A DNA stretch of 64,000 nucleotides from an uncultured Eubacterium sp. (GCA_910583555.1 CAJTXO010000002.1:187462-251461); one strand, 5' to 3'. Positions 26,385 through 34,048 are shown, counted from the first letter of the stretch. Numbers and translations are program-made. Notes: generated from the sequence alone by a model not told the origin.

Positions 26385-26460
26385 TCAGGCAGGGCCATGC
26401 GGGGCTTTTGTCATAAGGCTTTATGAATTATAAGACTTGTAATATGTTTAGATAGATTAC

Positions 26461-26505
26461 GGATAAAAGAACTTCCTGGTTTGCAGGCGGGGAGTTCTTT
26501 TATCC
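26461..26505. terminator. Bidirectional terminator hairpin
   Basis: A 15-16-bp inverted repeat with an A/T-rich base (26461-26476 and 26490-26505, one mismatch) has T-runs on either strand. It lies between the converging LRR gene and the phosphotransferase gene at 26568. A weaker hairpin ('gcagggcc' / 'ggggcttttg') sits near 26390. Confidence 0.7.
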
Positions 26506-26567
26506 GTTGTAACAAGCATTTTCCAAATCATAACCTACTATATCTACCCAAAGAGCAAGAATAAACG

Positions 26568-27545
26568 TTATCCCGTTACACTACTTTCTAAAGATACAAT
26601 TTTACTATGCAATTTTTCTCTCAGCCTAACCATCCATTCTGGTTCATTTGGATATTCTTCGTCAATACAGCGAATTAATCTTGCATAAGAATACAAATTG
26701 CAGAACCTTCGCATCAGTTTTAACTTTTCAGCATAATCTGGTTCTAACATTTTTACACTTTGATACCCTCGCAAAAAAGTAGTTTTGGCGATTGATTTCC
26801 TGTCTGCCGGAATATTCTCCAGTAATGCATTCAGAGCTTGTTCCAAATCAAGCAAAAAGAAGTGATACATACCATCTTCGAAATCAATTACTGTACAACA
26901 TTGATTGGTTTCGTCCCAAAATACATTATCCGGCTCAAAATCGTAATGAACCAATCCAAAAGAATCATTTGTCTGAGGAAGCACGTCCAGCGCTTGCTGA
27001 ACTTCCGCCAACTCAACCAGCATTTTGTTGGGAGCATGGTATTTTTCCAGCGTTTTCCCAATCCACAGCAGGACATCACGATATGTCCATTTTCTAATTT
27101 TCGGGGAATATTCAGCGGATAGCATATGAAGCTGTCCAAGAGCTTTTCCATACGTATACACAATATGGTCGTTACAGTCAGTATCTTCAATACAATTTCC
27201 GTCAGCCCCCTTAAAAACACTTGCATAATATTTCCCCCAAATTGAATCAAGTGTAACAACAAGATCACCTGAATTGGATGCAACAGGAATTACGGCAGGA
27301 TAACTCCTGCTTTGCAGATAGCACAAGAATTCTAATTCACCTTTTAGATTGTTTTCTATTTTCTCCGACGCAGGAGATAAACGCAGAAAACGCATATTTC
27401 CCTGCCATAAGAAAGGATAGACCGCGTTTGATGAAATTCTAAAATGCTGCAAACAATCATCAAGGGTCTCTGTATCGTATTCCCAATTTTTTAATGCCGA
27501 CTTTGCAAGGTCGTAGTTTTCATATAAATATTTTAATTTTAGCAT
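26568..27545 (-). CDS. Aminoglycoside phosphotransferase/choline-kinase fold protein
   Basis: The 325-residue protein has the APH kinase fold. The catalytic loop is 'FGLVHYDFEPDNVFWDE' (H-x-D-x4-N), and the metal-binding 'CTVIDFEDGMYHFFLLDL' (DFE/D) is near residues 210-235. A hinge region 'VTLDSIWGKYYASVF' precedes. It should transfer phosphate from ATP to a hydroxyl on a small molecule, perhaps an antibiotic or a sugar/amino alcohol. The start has AAAGGACTTAT upstream. A 21-codon ORF with a strong ribosome site lies 34 bp ahead (27579-27644). Codon use is AT-rich, unlike the core genes to the left. Resistance role is not shown by sequence. Confidence 0.82.
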   Translation of the reverse strand: MLKLKYLYENYDLAKSALKNWEYDTETLDDCLQHFRISSNAVYPFLWQGNMRFLRLSPASEKIENNLKGELEFLCYLQSRSYPAVIPVASNSGDLVVTLDSIWGKYYASVFKGADGNCIEDTDCNDHIVYTYGKALGQLHMLSAEYSPKIRKWTYRDVLLWIGKTLEKYHAPNKMLVELAEVQQALDVLPQTNDSFGLVHYDFEPDNVFWDETNQCCTVIDFEDGMYHFFLLDLEQALNALLENIPADRKSIAKTTFLRGYQSVKMLEPDYAEKLKLMRRFCNLYSYARLIRCIDEEYPNEPEWMVRLREKLHSKIVSLESSVTG

Positions 27546-27578
27546 ATAAGTCCTTTCTGAAGCACTGGCTTCTATCCG

Positions 27579-27644
27579 TTAATATAAATTCACCTCATAT
27601 ATTTCGGATTTATCACGACTCATATTATTCTCATATGCTTTCAT
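27579..27644 (-). CDS. Possible leader peptide upstream of the phosphotransferase
   Basis: A 21-codon ORF begins at the ATG complementary to 27642-27644 behind AAAGGAGGCGATTGAC, the best ribosome site in the neighbourhood, and ends 34 bp before the kinase-like gene. It matches no known peptide. Short ORFs with strong sites before resistance-type genes can act in translational attenuation, but no matching alternative hairpin was worked out, and it could be a gene remnant. Confidence 0.3.
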   Translation of the reverse strand: MKAYENNMSRDKSEIYEVNLY

Positions 27645-27703
27645 GTCAATCGCCTCCTTTCGATAACAATGCACTGCAAAATATTTTAATTTATCAACTT
27701 GAT

Positions 27704-27763
27704 TATACCACTTTTATTCCCTATTTACCACAAAAATAAAGAGCATGGCTGCCACCACACTCC
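27704..27763 (-). repeat. Promoter-bearing 60-bp segment, copy A (copy B at 32876-32935)
   Basis: The two segments align with about 70 percent identity over 60 bp, each starting TATACCAC and carrying '..CTATTT.CCAC..AAAATA.AG.GCAT.GC..CC' in register. Read on the minus strand, each contains GTGGTATAAT, a good -10, and each lies upstream of a minus-strand gene (kinase-like at 27545, Nudix at 32805). Copy B abuts the truncated RepA-like remnant, so both may be mobile-element junction scars. Confidence 0.5.
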
Positions 27764-27789
27764 ATATTTTTTATCGTTCCAACGACTTT

Positions 27790-29151
27790 TCAATCTTCCA
27801 TTTCTGCCCTTTCAAATAAAACCTTTTTAGGCTGATTCCTCATATACATTATCAAACAAATTGCCGTAAGAATTATCTCAACAATAAGTTGTGTAAGGAT
27901 TACTCCGTTCAGCCTAAAGAAAAAGTTTAGCGTCGCAACTCCAGGTATAAATAAAACAACATTTCTAAACAATGTGATGATCAATGAATTTAATGCTTTG
28001 CCAAGTGCCTGGAAATATGCAGTCACCATATTTATTACACCCAATAAAGGAGCATGAAAGCATAACAAACGTAAAAACCACGCTGTTTGTGTAATCAGTT
28101 CTTCATTATCCAAGAATATTCCAGCTAATATGCGATTTAAAAAGAATAAAGCAATCGTGAATATCGCCCCTAATACAACTCCATATATGGTTGCAGTACG
28201 CATAGAACAGGCAAGCCGTTTTTCGTTTTTTTGTCCATAGCAATACCCCACCAAAGGAGCAGTTCCCTGTGACAGTCCTACGGACAGCATAATCGGGAAC
28301 ATATCTATTTTATAGGCAATACCATAAGATGCCACTGCATCAGATCCATATATGCCAATAAAATTATTCAGGACAATATTTGCCACGCTCATCATAACTG
28401 TAATAAGCGCTCCTGGGACTCCAATCTTAATGACATTGACTGCCATTTCCTTTTCACAAGAAAAATATCTTAGTGACATTTTCACGCATTCATTCTTTTT
28501 TCTTTCCTGAATCATTAGGCAGATAATATAATAAACCGCTGCACAGACAAATCCAAATGACGTAGCAATTGCCGCTCCTTTTGTTCCCATCTTAAGTAAT
28601 ACAATTAATATCCAGTCAAATACTATATTCACTCCATTTCCAATAGCAAGACCGATTGTAGCTTCCTTGATCAACCCAATGGAACGAAACGAATGAACAA
28701 GCCCATTAGAAAGCATAATTGCAGGAGTCCCAATAAATATCCATCTTAAATAGTCACATGTATATTCAAAATTCTCTTCATCTGCTCCAACTATCTTAGC
28801 AATCTGATTTATGGACAGAAGACCAATTATCATCACGCAGATTCCTGCAATTGCCATTGCATAAGTACAAAAGTTAAAGCATCTTGCGGAATCCTCTTTC
28901 CTGCCTTCACCTATCATCCTCGCAATGATAGAACCGCCGCCCATGCCAAAGATACATGCTATTGACATGATAATTAAAAGAACCGGTACACATAGTGTGA
29001 CAGCGGCAATCATAGCAGGTACTTTTGTTAAAGAAACAAAATACGTATCTGCCGTGTTGTAAATAAGTGTTGTCAGTGAACCTAACATTGCAGGTATCCC
29101 AAGTTTCATTACTGCTTTTGAAATACTCTTTTCTTCAAATACGTTATTCAT
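27790..29151 (-). CDS. MATE-family multidrug/Na+ antiporter
   Basis: The 453-residue protein has twelve predicted membrane helices in two pseudo-symmetric halves, e.g. 'AMLGSLTTLIYNTADTYFV' at the start of half one and 'GAPLVGYC'-like 'GTAPLVGYCYGQKNEKRL' in half two. Length and the 'MGGGSIIARMIGEGRKEDS' loop are those of the MATE (MatE/NorM-like) family. It exports small cationic molecules by ion antiport through the cytoplasmic membrane. It is divergent from the Crp-type regulator at 29240, sharing an 88-bp control region, which suggests regulation by it. Confidence 0.92.
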   Translation of the reverse strand: MNNVFEEKSISKAVMKLGIPAMLGSLTTLIYNTADTYFVSLTKVPAMIAAVTLCVPVLLIIMSIACIFGMGGGSIIARMIGEGRKEDSARCFNFCTYAMAIAGICVMIIGLLSINQIAKIVGADEENFEYTCDYLRWIFIGTPAIMLSNGLVHSFRSIGLIKEATIGLAIGNGVNIVFDWILIVLLKMGTKGAAIATSFGFVCAAVYYIICLMIQERKKNECVKMSLRYFSCEKEMAVNVIKIGVPGALITVMMSVANIVLNNFIGIYGSDAVASYGIAYKIDMFPIMLSVGLSQGTAPLVGYCYGQKNEKRLACSMRTATIYGVVLGAIFTIALFFLNRILAGIFLDNEELITQTAWFLRLLCFHAPLLGVINMVTAYFQALGKALNSLIITLFRNVVLFIPGVATLNFFFRLNGVILTQLIVEIILTAICLIMYMRNQPKKVLFERAEMED

Positions 29152-29239
29152 AAAATTTCACCTCGCCATTGTTTTCCATTAAATTCTAATATATAATAAA
29201 AGAAAATAACGAGACAAATGTCCTGTTTGGAGGTTTTAA

Positions 29240-29851
29240 ATGAAGAAAATATATAACATTTCAAAAATTGCCGAAGCACTAGACTCTTGTATATATGCAG
29301 ATACGCTCCGTTCGTTACAAGTTCCTTTTTTTCTGATCGAATATGAATCTGGTGAAAGTGTGTCAAATTATAACTATTTCCAAGTTGTAATAAGCGGAGA
29401 CCTTTCCATATCATTTATCCGTGACGATGGCAGTGCTTACAGTCTTTCAAACGAAGGTAAAGACTACATTATTGGTGAAATGGATTTATTTGTAGCTGGT
29501 GATGGTAATGTTCTTGCTGAAGCTATTAGTTCCCTTCTTACAATTGCAATTGACACCGTTCAATATAAGGATAAGCTGCTCCACAATATAGCTTTCCTGC
29601 AGTTAATGGCTACAACACTGGCAAATAAAATAAGGACGATAGCAAATGCTGATGCGGCACCATCGTCACTTTCTGAACGCACTCTCAATTATATGAAATT
29701 CAAATGCAATGATCATATTTTATCTGGAATAGAAAAAACTGCTTTTAGACTTCATTGTAGCCCGAGACAGCTTCAGCGTATTTTAAATCAATTTGAAAAA
29801 GATAATGTCGTGACTAAAATTGGAAAAGGCAGGTATGTTATGAAGGATTAA
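29240..29851 (+). CDS. Crp/Fnr-type regulator, likely of the MATE gene
   Basis: The 203-residue protein has an N-terminal cupin-like sensor (residues about 20-110: 'LIEYESGESV', 'YFQVVISGDLSISFIRDDGS', 'GEMDLF') joined by a long helix to a C-terminal winged helix (about 140-200: 'IEKTAFRLHCSPRQLQRILNQF'). The cNMP-binding Arg/Glu signature is not clearly kept, so it may sense something else. It starts behind GGAGG, divergent from the MATE pump. The target is inferred from position. Confidence 0.78.
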   Translation: MKKIYNISKIAEALDSCIYADTLRSLQVPFFLIEYESGESVSNYNYFQVVISGDLSISFIRDDGSAYSLSNEGKDYIIGEMDLFVAGDGNVLAEAISSLLTIAIDTVQYKDKLLHNIAFLQLMATTLANKIRTIANADAAPSSLSERTLNYMKFKCNDHILSGIEKTAFRLHCSPRQLQRILNQFEKDNVVTKIGKGRYVMKD

Positions 29852-29859
29852 ATAGAAAT

Positions 29860-29990
29860 TTACTAACCCCAATTAGCAGGCTTCGGGTATTTCCATTCAA
29901 CAGATAGCAATGCGTTTCCTCCTAATGTCGATATTCACTAATAATATATGTATTTGCATCAATTTTATCTATTGTAAGCCAGTTATCCAT
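29860..29990 (-). pseudogene. N-terminal remnant of an MBL-fold hydrolase
   Basis: From the ATG complementary to 29988-29990 (AAGGAGTG upstream) the frame reads MDNWLTIDKIDANTYIISEY, then RH, the standard start of a clostridial MBL-fold hydrolase. The next codon, Trp in homologues, is TAG here. The frame then continues 'EETHCYLLNGN', 'SLLIG', and is lost. The rest of the gene is missing. The intergenic stretch 29852-30403 otherwise holds only this remnant, a hairpin at 30274 and a partial copy of the repeat at 30315. Confidence 0.7.
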
Positions 29991-30273
29991 TACTCCACAC
30001 TCCTTAAAATCTCAATGAACTTATAGTTTCTCTATCTCTGCCAAAGAATTTGCATATCCTTATAGACCAATGACTGCATGCTTTCTGCATAAATTGATAT
30101 ATTTTCTTTTTGTTGTGCGGAAGCAATATTACACTTTTTTTTCGGCTATTCTTTGCAATAATAGGAAGTAATTTTATACAATGTCTTGCCGTTTTCGGCT
30201 TAACATCTTCTATTATGCTTCAAATATTCGTTATGATTACATCATTAGGACAAAGAATCTCCTTACGGACACC

Positions 30274-30305
30274 GCCTATCCTTGGCAGGCGGGATAGGCA
30301 TTTTT
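30274..30305 (+). terminator. Hairpin with T-run in the 29.9-30.4 kb gap
   Basis: GCCTATCC (30274-30281) pairs with GGATAGGC (30292-30299), followed by ATTTTTAT on the plus strand. It could terminate leftover plus-strand transcription from the Crp-type gene 420 bp upstream. No closer plus-strand gene exists. Confidence 0.45.
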
Positions 30306-30403
30306 ATCCTGACTTGCTGATTTTCTGTTGCCCAAATGTTGCCAGACTTTTATTTGTTTCAGCTTTTTTTACCATGAAAAACAGAGTTAAAACCAAAAGT
30401 ATA

Positions 30404-30970
30404 CTATTGTAGCAAGTGCCCATCCATGATGTTAAGTAAACCCTCAACAATCCCCTTGTAATGTGCAGAGAATCTAATATCCTGCTTTAAACAATTATTC
30501 AAATCAATATCAAAGCGGATAAATCTATCTATCACATGGGCAGATATCTTCCTCCTGTAATCATCATTAAACTCATATCTTCGAATCACGATATTTCCTT
30601 GTGATTCTTCCTCAATTAATGTTTCATACAAATCAACAATCCTGATTTCGTTCTGTACTTTCACCTCTTTAGCGCAGACTAACTCCTCATCCCATGATGT
30701 TGAACCGCGCTCAAAACCTTCATCGTCAACCACGTATACTGAACAGTTTTTTCCTTGGTATATATTTCTAAAAGCATCGGGATAACACTCATATACCGTA
30801 GTGAGACCATTTTCATCTGTCGAAATACAAAAATCAAAATCATCCTGTTTTACACCAAATAAAAGTCCTACAACAAAATTTCCCGTCGCATATACATAAG
30901 CTTTTTTATGCGATGACTCATGAGGATGTATTGTTTCCAAACCCGCAATTGGAGATACATGATAAAGCAT
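30404..30970 (-). CDS. Hypothetical 188-residue protein, possible ADP-ribosyltransferase-like fold
   Basis: The ATG complementary to 30968-30970 lies 8 bp after GAAAGAGG; longer in-frame starts to 30997 are too close to that site. The protein begins 'LYHVSPIAGLETIHPHES' and continues 'KKAYVYATGNFVVGLLFG'. An N-terminal strand with H followed by a Tyr-rich strand-helix recalls ART/Tpt1-type folds, but no catalytic Glu motif could be assigned with confidence. A related set of hypothetical proteins is common in Firmicutes. It is preceded by a promoter inside the ~136-bp repeat (30993-31128). Confidence 0.55.
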   Translation of the reverse strand: MLYHVSPIAGLETIHPHESSHKKAYVYATGNFVVGLLFGVKQDDFDFCISTDENGLTTVYECYPDAFRNIYQGKNCSVYVVDDEGFERGSTSWDEELVCAKEVKVQNEIRIVDLYETLIEEESQGNIVIRRYEFNDDYRRKISAHVIDRFIRFDIDLNNCLKQDIRFSAHYKGIVEGLLNIMDGHLLQ

Positions 30971-30992
30971 AGGCATAACCTCTTTCTCTTTC

Positions 30993-31128
30993 ATCACTCG
31001 AACTAGGCGTGTCCTTTGCTGTCATTAACTATATTAGTTTATTTTTTATGCAAATACACACCTATTTTTACATCAGTTACATCATTTATTATGGCATGCT
31101 GATTTTCTGTTGTCAAAATGTTGCCATC
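30993..31128 (-). repeat. Promoter/leader repeat, copy 2
   Basis: A 136-bp segment matches 31878-32012 in the same orientation along its length: 'ATCACTCGAACTAGGCGTGT' versus 'ATCACCCGAACTCGGCGTGT' at one end, and 'GGCATGCTGATTTTCTGTTG' versus 'GGCATGCTGATTATCTGTTG' near the other, with a degenerate middle. It lies directly upstream of the hypothetical gene at 30970 (minus strand). A shorter, decayed copy of the promoter end sits at 30315-30345. Confidence 0.75.
31088..31116 (-). promoter_or_regulatory. Minus-strand promoter inside repeat copy 2
   Basis: On the minus strand, TTGACA (complement of 31111-31116), 17 bp, CATAAT (complement of 31088-31093). It drives the gene at 30970 with a ~110-nt leader. 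Confidence 0.65.
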
Positions 31129-31129
31129 T

Positions 31130-31393
31130 TTACTTATCTCTGTAATGTGACCCACATTGAACAATCTTTATCACATTATCTTCTATTCGATAAACAATAC
31201 GGTTTGCATCATCTATTCGTCGGCTCCAATAGGATGCCAAATCACCGCTTAATCTCTCTGGCTTTCCTATTCCTTTGTATCCATTCCGGTCAATATCCTT
31301 CAATAGTTGGAGAATACGTTTCAACGTCTTTTTATCCTGCTTTGTCCAGTATTCAAAATCTTCCCACGCCGCATCTGACCATGCCTTAATCAT
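31130..31393 (-). CDS. yoeB: YoeB/Txe-type mRNA interferase toxin
   Basis: The 87-residue protein is full-length YoeB: 'IKAWSDAAWEDFEYWTKQDK' start, 'LLKDIDRNGYKGIGKPERL', 'WSRRIDDANRIVYRI' and the C-terminal 'QCGSHY' with the His-Tyr pair used in ribosome-dependent mRNA cleavage. The ATG overlaps the antitoxin gene's end (8 bp), ensuring coupled translation. The stop lies just inside the promoter repeat (copy 2), so that promoter fires away from this gene. Confidence 0.93.
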   Translation of the reverse strand: MIKAWSDAAWEDFEYWTKQDKKTLKRILQLLKDIDRNGYKGIGKPERLSGDLASYWSRRIDDANRIVYRIEDNVIKIVQCGSHYRDK

Positions 31394-31637
31394 CAAAGTT
31401 CACCTCATGTATCGTACCACCTGTAGCCTCCATTTGTGCTACAGATTCTCTAAGTCTGGTCATATTCTCCTGCGAATAAAACGGATCAACAGATACTTCA
31501 AACGGTATCCTTCTTTCTCGTCCAAGTTTTTTGAGATAAATATTTATAGCCGTAGATAAAGACATACCGATATCGGCACATGCCTGCTCTGCCTTTTTCT
31601 TTACATCATCCTCTATACGTAAACTAATTTGAGCCAT
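31386..31637 (-). CDS. RelB/DinJ-type antitoxin
   Basis: The 83-residue protein has a ribbon-helix-helix N-terminus 'AQISLRIEDDVKKKAEQACA' followed by 'MSLSTAINIYLKKL', the RelB/DinJ signature. The C-terminal part that wraps the toxin ('MTRLRESVAQMEA') is present. It precedes the YoeB toxin and probably represses the pair with it. Start has a GGAAGAGGTG site. Confidence 0.92.
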   Translation of the reverse strand: MAQISLRIEDDVKKKAEQACADIGMSLSTAINIYLKKLGRERRIPFEVSVDPFYSQENMTRLRESVAQMEATGGTIHEVNFDD

Positions 31638-31877
31638 TATATATCACCTCTTCCTTTTTTGATATTATTAGCATATCACATGTCACAACATTTGTAAAGC
31701 AATTTGCTATACATTTGCTTATTCTTTTATTATCTTTTCTACTATTATCCATAAAAATGCATAGTTACACTGGCATCAATTCATTGCGCTAAATTCTCTA
31801 AAAATAGCAGATTATAAATATAACAGGCAATCTTATAGACTACCTGCCATATAAAATAATCTGTGTAAAATTTTTTT

Positions 31878-32012
31878 ATCACCCGAACTCGGCGTGTTCC
31901 TCGTTACTATTAACTGTATTTGTTTAAGTTTTATGCCTATATACGCCCATTTTTACTTCAATTGTATCATGTATTATGGCATGCTGATTATCTGTTGTCA
32001 AAATGTTGCCAC
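31878..32012 (-). repeat. Promoter/leader repeat, copy 3
   Basis: The counterpart of 30993-31128, about 135 bp. Here the repeat is followed on the minus strand by ~240 bp of AT-rich DNA and then the antitoxin gene at 31637. The rest of 31638-32202 shows no gene; it holds this repeat and the palindrome at 32102. Confidence 0.75.
31973..32001 (-). promoter_or_regulatory. Minus-strand promoter inside repeat copy 3
   Basis: TTGACA (complement of 31996-32001), 17 bp, CATAAT (complement of 31973-31978), identical in layout to copy 2. Probably serves the RelB/YoeB pair. Confidence 0.6.
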
Positions 32013-32101
32013 GCATTTATTATAGCAAATCCCTGCAAATGAGCAATCCATTTTTTGAAATTTTGCACACCCAAAGCGCAATTTTTCCTTAACCACCTTA
32101 T

Positions 32102-32123
32102 TACATGGTGCTAGCACCATGTA
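32102..32123. promoter_or_regulatory. Perfect 22-bp palindrome, operator-like
   Basis: A perfect palindrome with core GGTGCTAGCACC is centred between 32112 and 32113. It has no T-run and no loop, so it is a DNA-binding dyad rather than a terminator. No cognate repressor could be named. Confidence 0.55.
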
Positions 32124-32202
32124 TATAGAATGTTAACAAAGAAAATATCCTTCATTACTTCCTACCACTCTAATCGACAACCTTAAATTTACTATCCACT
32201 TA

Positions 32203-32265
32203 TCACTTTGCTACAGTTGTTTTTCCGCTTCCAGAGTTCCCTCTAAGCACTATTAACTTTTTCAT
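32203..32265 (-). pseudogene. P-loop kinase remnant (20 codons)
   Basis: From the ATG complementary to 32263-32265 the frame reads MKKLIVLRGNSGSGKTTVAK and stops. This is a complete Walker A loop of an AAA_33-type small-molecule kinase, with the rest of the gene deleted. It is further evidence of decay in this area. Confidence 0.65.
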
Positions 32266-32313
32266 ATTTATCCCCTTAGCGTTCTTTAATTGCTTCGTCA
32301 AATGATAAGTTGT

Positions 32314-32805
32314 TTATTTCAATTCATCAATATACTTTTGCATTCTCTCTGTTACCAATTCATTCTTACTCATAGCAATCAAATCTTCTCGATTAACCCA
32401 TTTATAATCAATCGTTTCACCGTCCTGCATTTGTATGTTTGTCTTTTCCCAATTTGTTTCACATAAAAACTCTACATACACAGAATGTGTTTTATCATTA
32501 AATTCTGTACCCACTTTTGTTAATGCCGATGTTTCGATTCCAGTTTCCTCTTTAAGTTCTCTGATAGCACATTGCAACGGAGTTTCTCCAATCAAGGCAC
32601 TCCCTCCTGCTGTCGCTTCCCACATTCCACCATAGTGTTTTCTATAATCTCGTTTCATCAACAGATAACTCCCGTCAGTATGTTTCACTAAAATTTCACA
32701 TACCATATGATATACCCCATCGGGAATATCTTTTTCTTCACCTCTGATAAGTGTTTTCCCATCTATTTTCTTAAAATTAGAATCATAAGCATCCCATTTT
32801 TCCAT
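32314..32805 (-). CDS. Nudix hydrolase (IDI/MutT-like)
   Basis: The 163-residue protein starts 'MEKWDAYDSNFKKIDGKTL', an N-terminal form seen in Nudix proteins related to isopentenyl-diphosphate isomerase-like enzymes. It carries a standard Nudix box in 'GGSALIGETPLQCAIRELKE' followed by 'ETGIE'. The ATG at 32805 is favoured over GTG at 32811 from the GAAGAAG spacing. Its promoter region resembles that of the kinase-like gene at 27545. The substrate is unknown. Confidence 0.85.
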   Translation of the reverse strand: MEKWDAYDSNFKKIDGKTLIRGEEKDIPDGVYHMVCEILVKHTDGSYLLMKRDYRKHYGGMWEATAGGSALIGETPLQCAIRELKEETGIETSALTKVGTEFNDKTHSVYVEFLCETNWEKTNIQMQDGETIDYKWVNREDLIAMSKNELVTERMQKYIDELK

Positions 32806-32902
32806 ATTCACTTCTTCTCCACAAATTGAATTTGTCTATGCCTTTCCTCTGTCAGCCACAAATTGACCTTTTAATTATACCACCCTTACCCTCTATTTTC
32901 CA

Positions 32903-33213
32903 CTATAAAATACAGGGCATAGCAACCGCCACGCCGAACATAACGGACAGCCGCCGCTGAAGCCTTGCATAGTCATCTTCCAGTGCAAGGTACAAAACCG
33001 TCCCTTTTCGGACGGGATAATTCCACAGCGGGAGCCCCATAGCCACATGGTAGGCAAGCTGGCCCATGAAGAACGATTTCCCCTTTTTGTGGCTTGCAGA
33101 TTGTTTTTTGCTGTTTCATTTGCTTTAATTTCAGTGTGATTTTTATTGTTAGGCTGTTCCCCATCTGCGCCAACAGATGATACGGGAGCAGTCGTTTTCA
33201 TTTTATTTGTCAT
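32903..33213 (-). pseudogene. RepA-like AAA_25 ATPase remnant
   Basis: The minus strand starts with MTNKMKTTAPVSS in one frame. It then jumps to a second frame with 'KKGKSFFMGQLAYHVAMGLP' (partial Walker A with Gly-Lys-Ser) and 'GTVLYLALEDDYARLQRRL' (Walker B-like), stopping at 32903. This is the helicase-like RepA/AAA_25 protein of clostridial conjugative elements, with a deletion in the middle and the C-terminus lost. Together with the small gene at 33210 and the XRE remnant at 33378 it marks a lost integrative element. Confidence 0.65.
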
Positions 33214-33338
33214 TCATCTTCCCCTTTCAATCCGTCCAAAGTAATTGCGATTACCTGTAACGTATAGAGTAGTTCGTTATTGTCCGGGCTTATACTTTCC
33301 ATGCATTTCAATTCCTCATGGATTGCTTTCAGTGCCAT
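33210..33338 (-). CDS. Small 42-residue protein of a lost mobile element
   Basis: The ORF starts at the ATG complementary to 33336-33338 (MALKAIHEELKCMESISPDN) and its stop overlaps the start of the RepA-like remnant (ATGA). This coupling matches the short ORF commonly found before AAA_25 repA genes in clostridial elements. It is helical and acidic. Function unknown. Confidence 0.5.
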   Translation of the reverse strand: MALKAIHEELKCMESISPDNNELLYTLQVIAITLDGLKGEDE

Positions 33339-33377
33339 AGCAACGCAACTACACTTCACAATGACAGAGGTTTTATT

Positions 33378-33873
33378 ATGGCAATCGGCAAACGTATCCG
33401 CTTTTTCCGCAACCGAAAAGGCATGACACAGAAACAGCTAGGCGAAATCCTCGGTTTTCTCGGAAAGACCTCTGATGTCCGCATGGCACAGTATGAAACC
33501 GAAGCGAGGACACCAAAGCACGACCTTGTAAAAGAAATGGCGAATATCTTTGATGTAAGCACCCACGCCCTTACCGTGCCGGATATTGATACCTATATCG
33601 GGCTTATGCACACGCTCTTTGCGTTGGAAGATATCCACTTACACGTCCATGTTTGATATGTTCCACGCATGGCAGGAGCAAGCCGCCAAACTGGAACAGG
33701 GCGAGATTACCAAAGAGGAATACGACCAGTGGCGGTACAAGTACCCGGAACTGGACACCTCAAAGCATTGGGCGAAAGTCCCCTCACAGGCGGTCAGTGA
33801 TATGCTTATGGAGGAATTTCAGAAAATCGAGAAAGAAGAAAAGAAAACAGCTAAAAAGAAAAAGCAGAAATAA
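33378..33873 (+). pseudogene. XRE-family regulator with internal deletion/frameshift
   Basis: From ATG 33378 the frame gives a HTH (MAIGKRIRFFRNRKGMTQKQ, then 'DVRMAQYETEARTP') and 'DTYIGLMHTLFALED', then runs out at 33656. The next frame carries the family's C-terminal part ('FHAWQEQAAKLEQGEITKEE', 'YDQWRYKYPELD', 'AKVPSQAVSDML') to the stop at 33873. About 25-30 residues of the central linker are missing at the join near 33640. This protein type belongs to conjugative elements of Lachnospiraceae. Confidence 0.7.
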
Positions 33874-33883
33874 GCATAAAAAG

Positions 33884-33932
33884 ACCTTGCCGATATTCAG
33901 TTTCCATATCTGAAAATCAGCAAGGTTTTCTT
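33884..33932. terminator. Terminator between the XRE remnant and guaA
   Basis: ACCTTGC (33884-33890) pairs with GCAAGGT (33920-33926), extended by ATTCAG/CTGAAAAT pairing. T-rich sequence follows on both strands, so it can serve the plus-strand remnant and, reading the other way, guaA transcripts. Confidence 0.6.
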
Positions 33933-34048
33933 ATGCCATTGATGTAATTATTTAGTGCGTGATGTGAAAAATGTTCCAAATCGTTGCCAGTACCCAAACA
34001 AATTTGTCTGGAAGACGCATAAACATTAGGTTCTTAAAGCCCATTTTA

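Noticed and set aside
30993..31015. tRNA-like T-loop (GTTCGAG on the minus strand) in the repeat
   Set aside because: No acceptor or anticodon stems pair around it and the motif is degenerate in the other copy.
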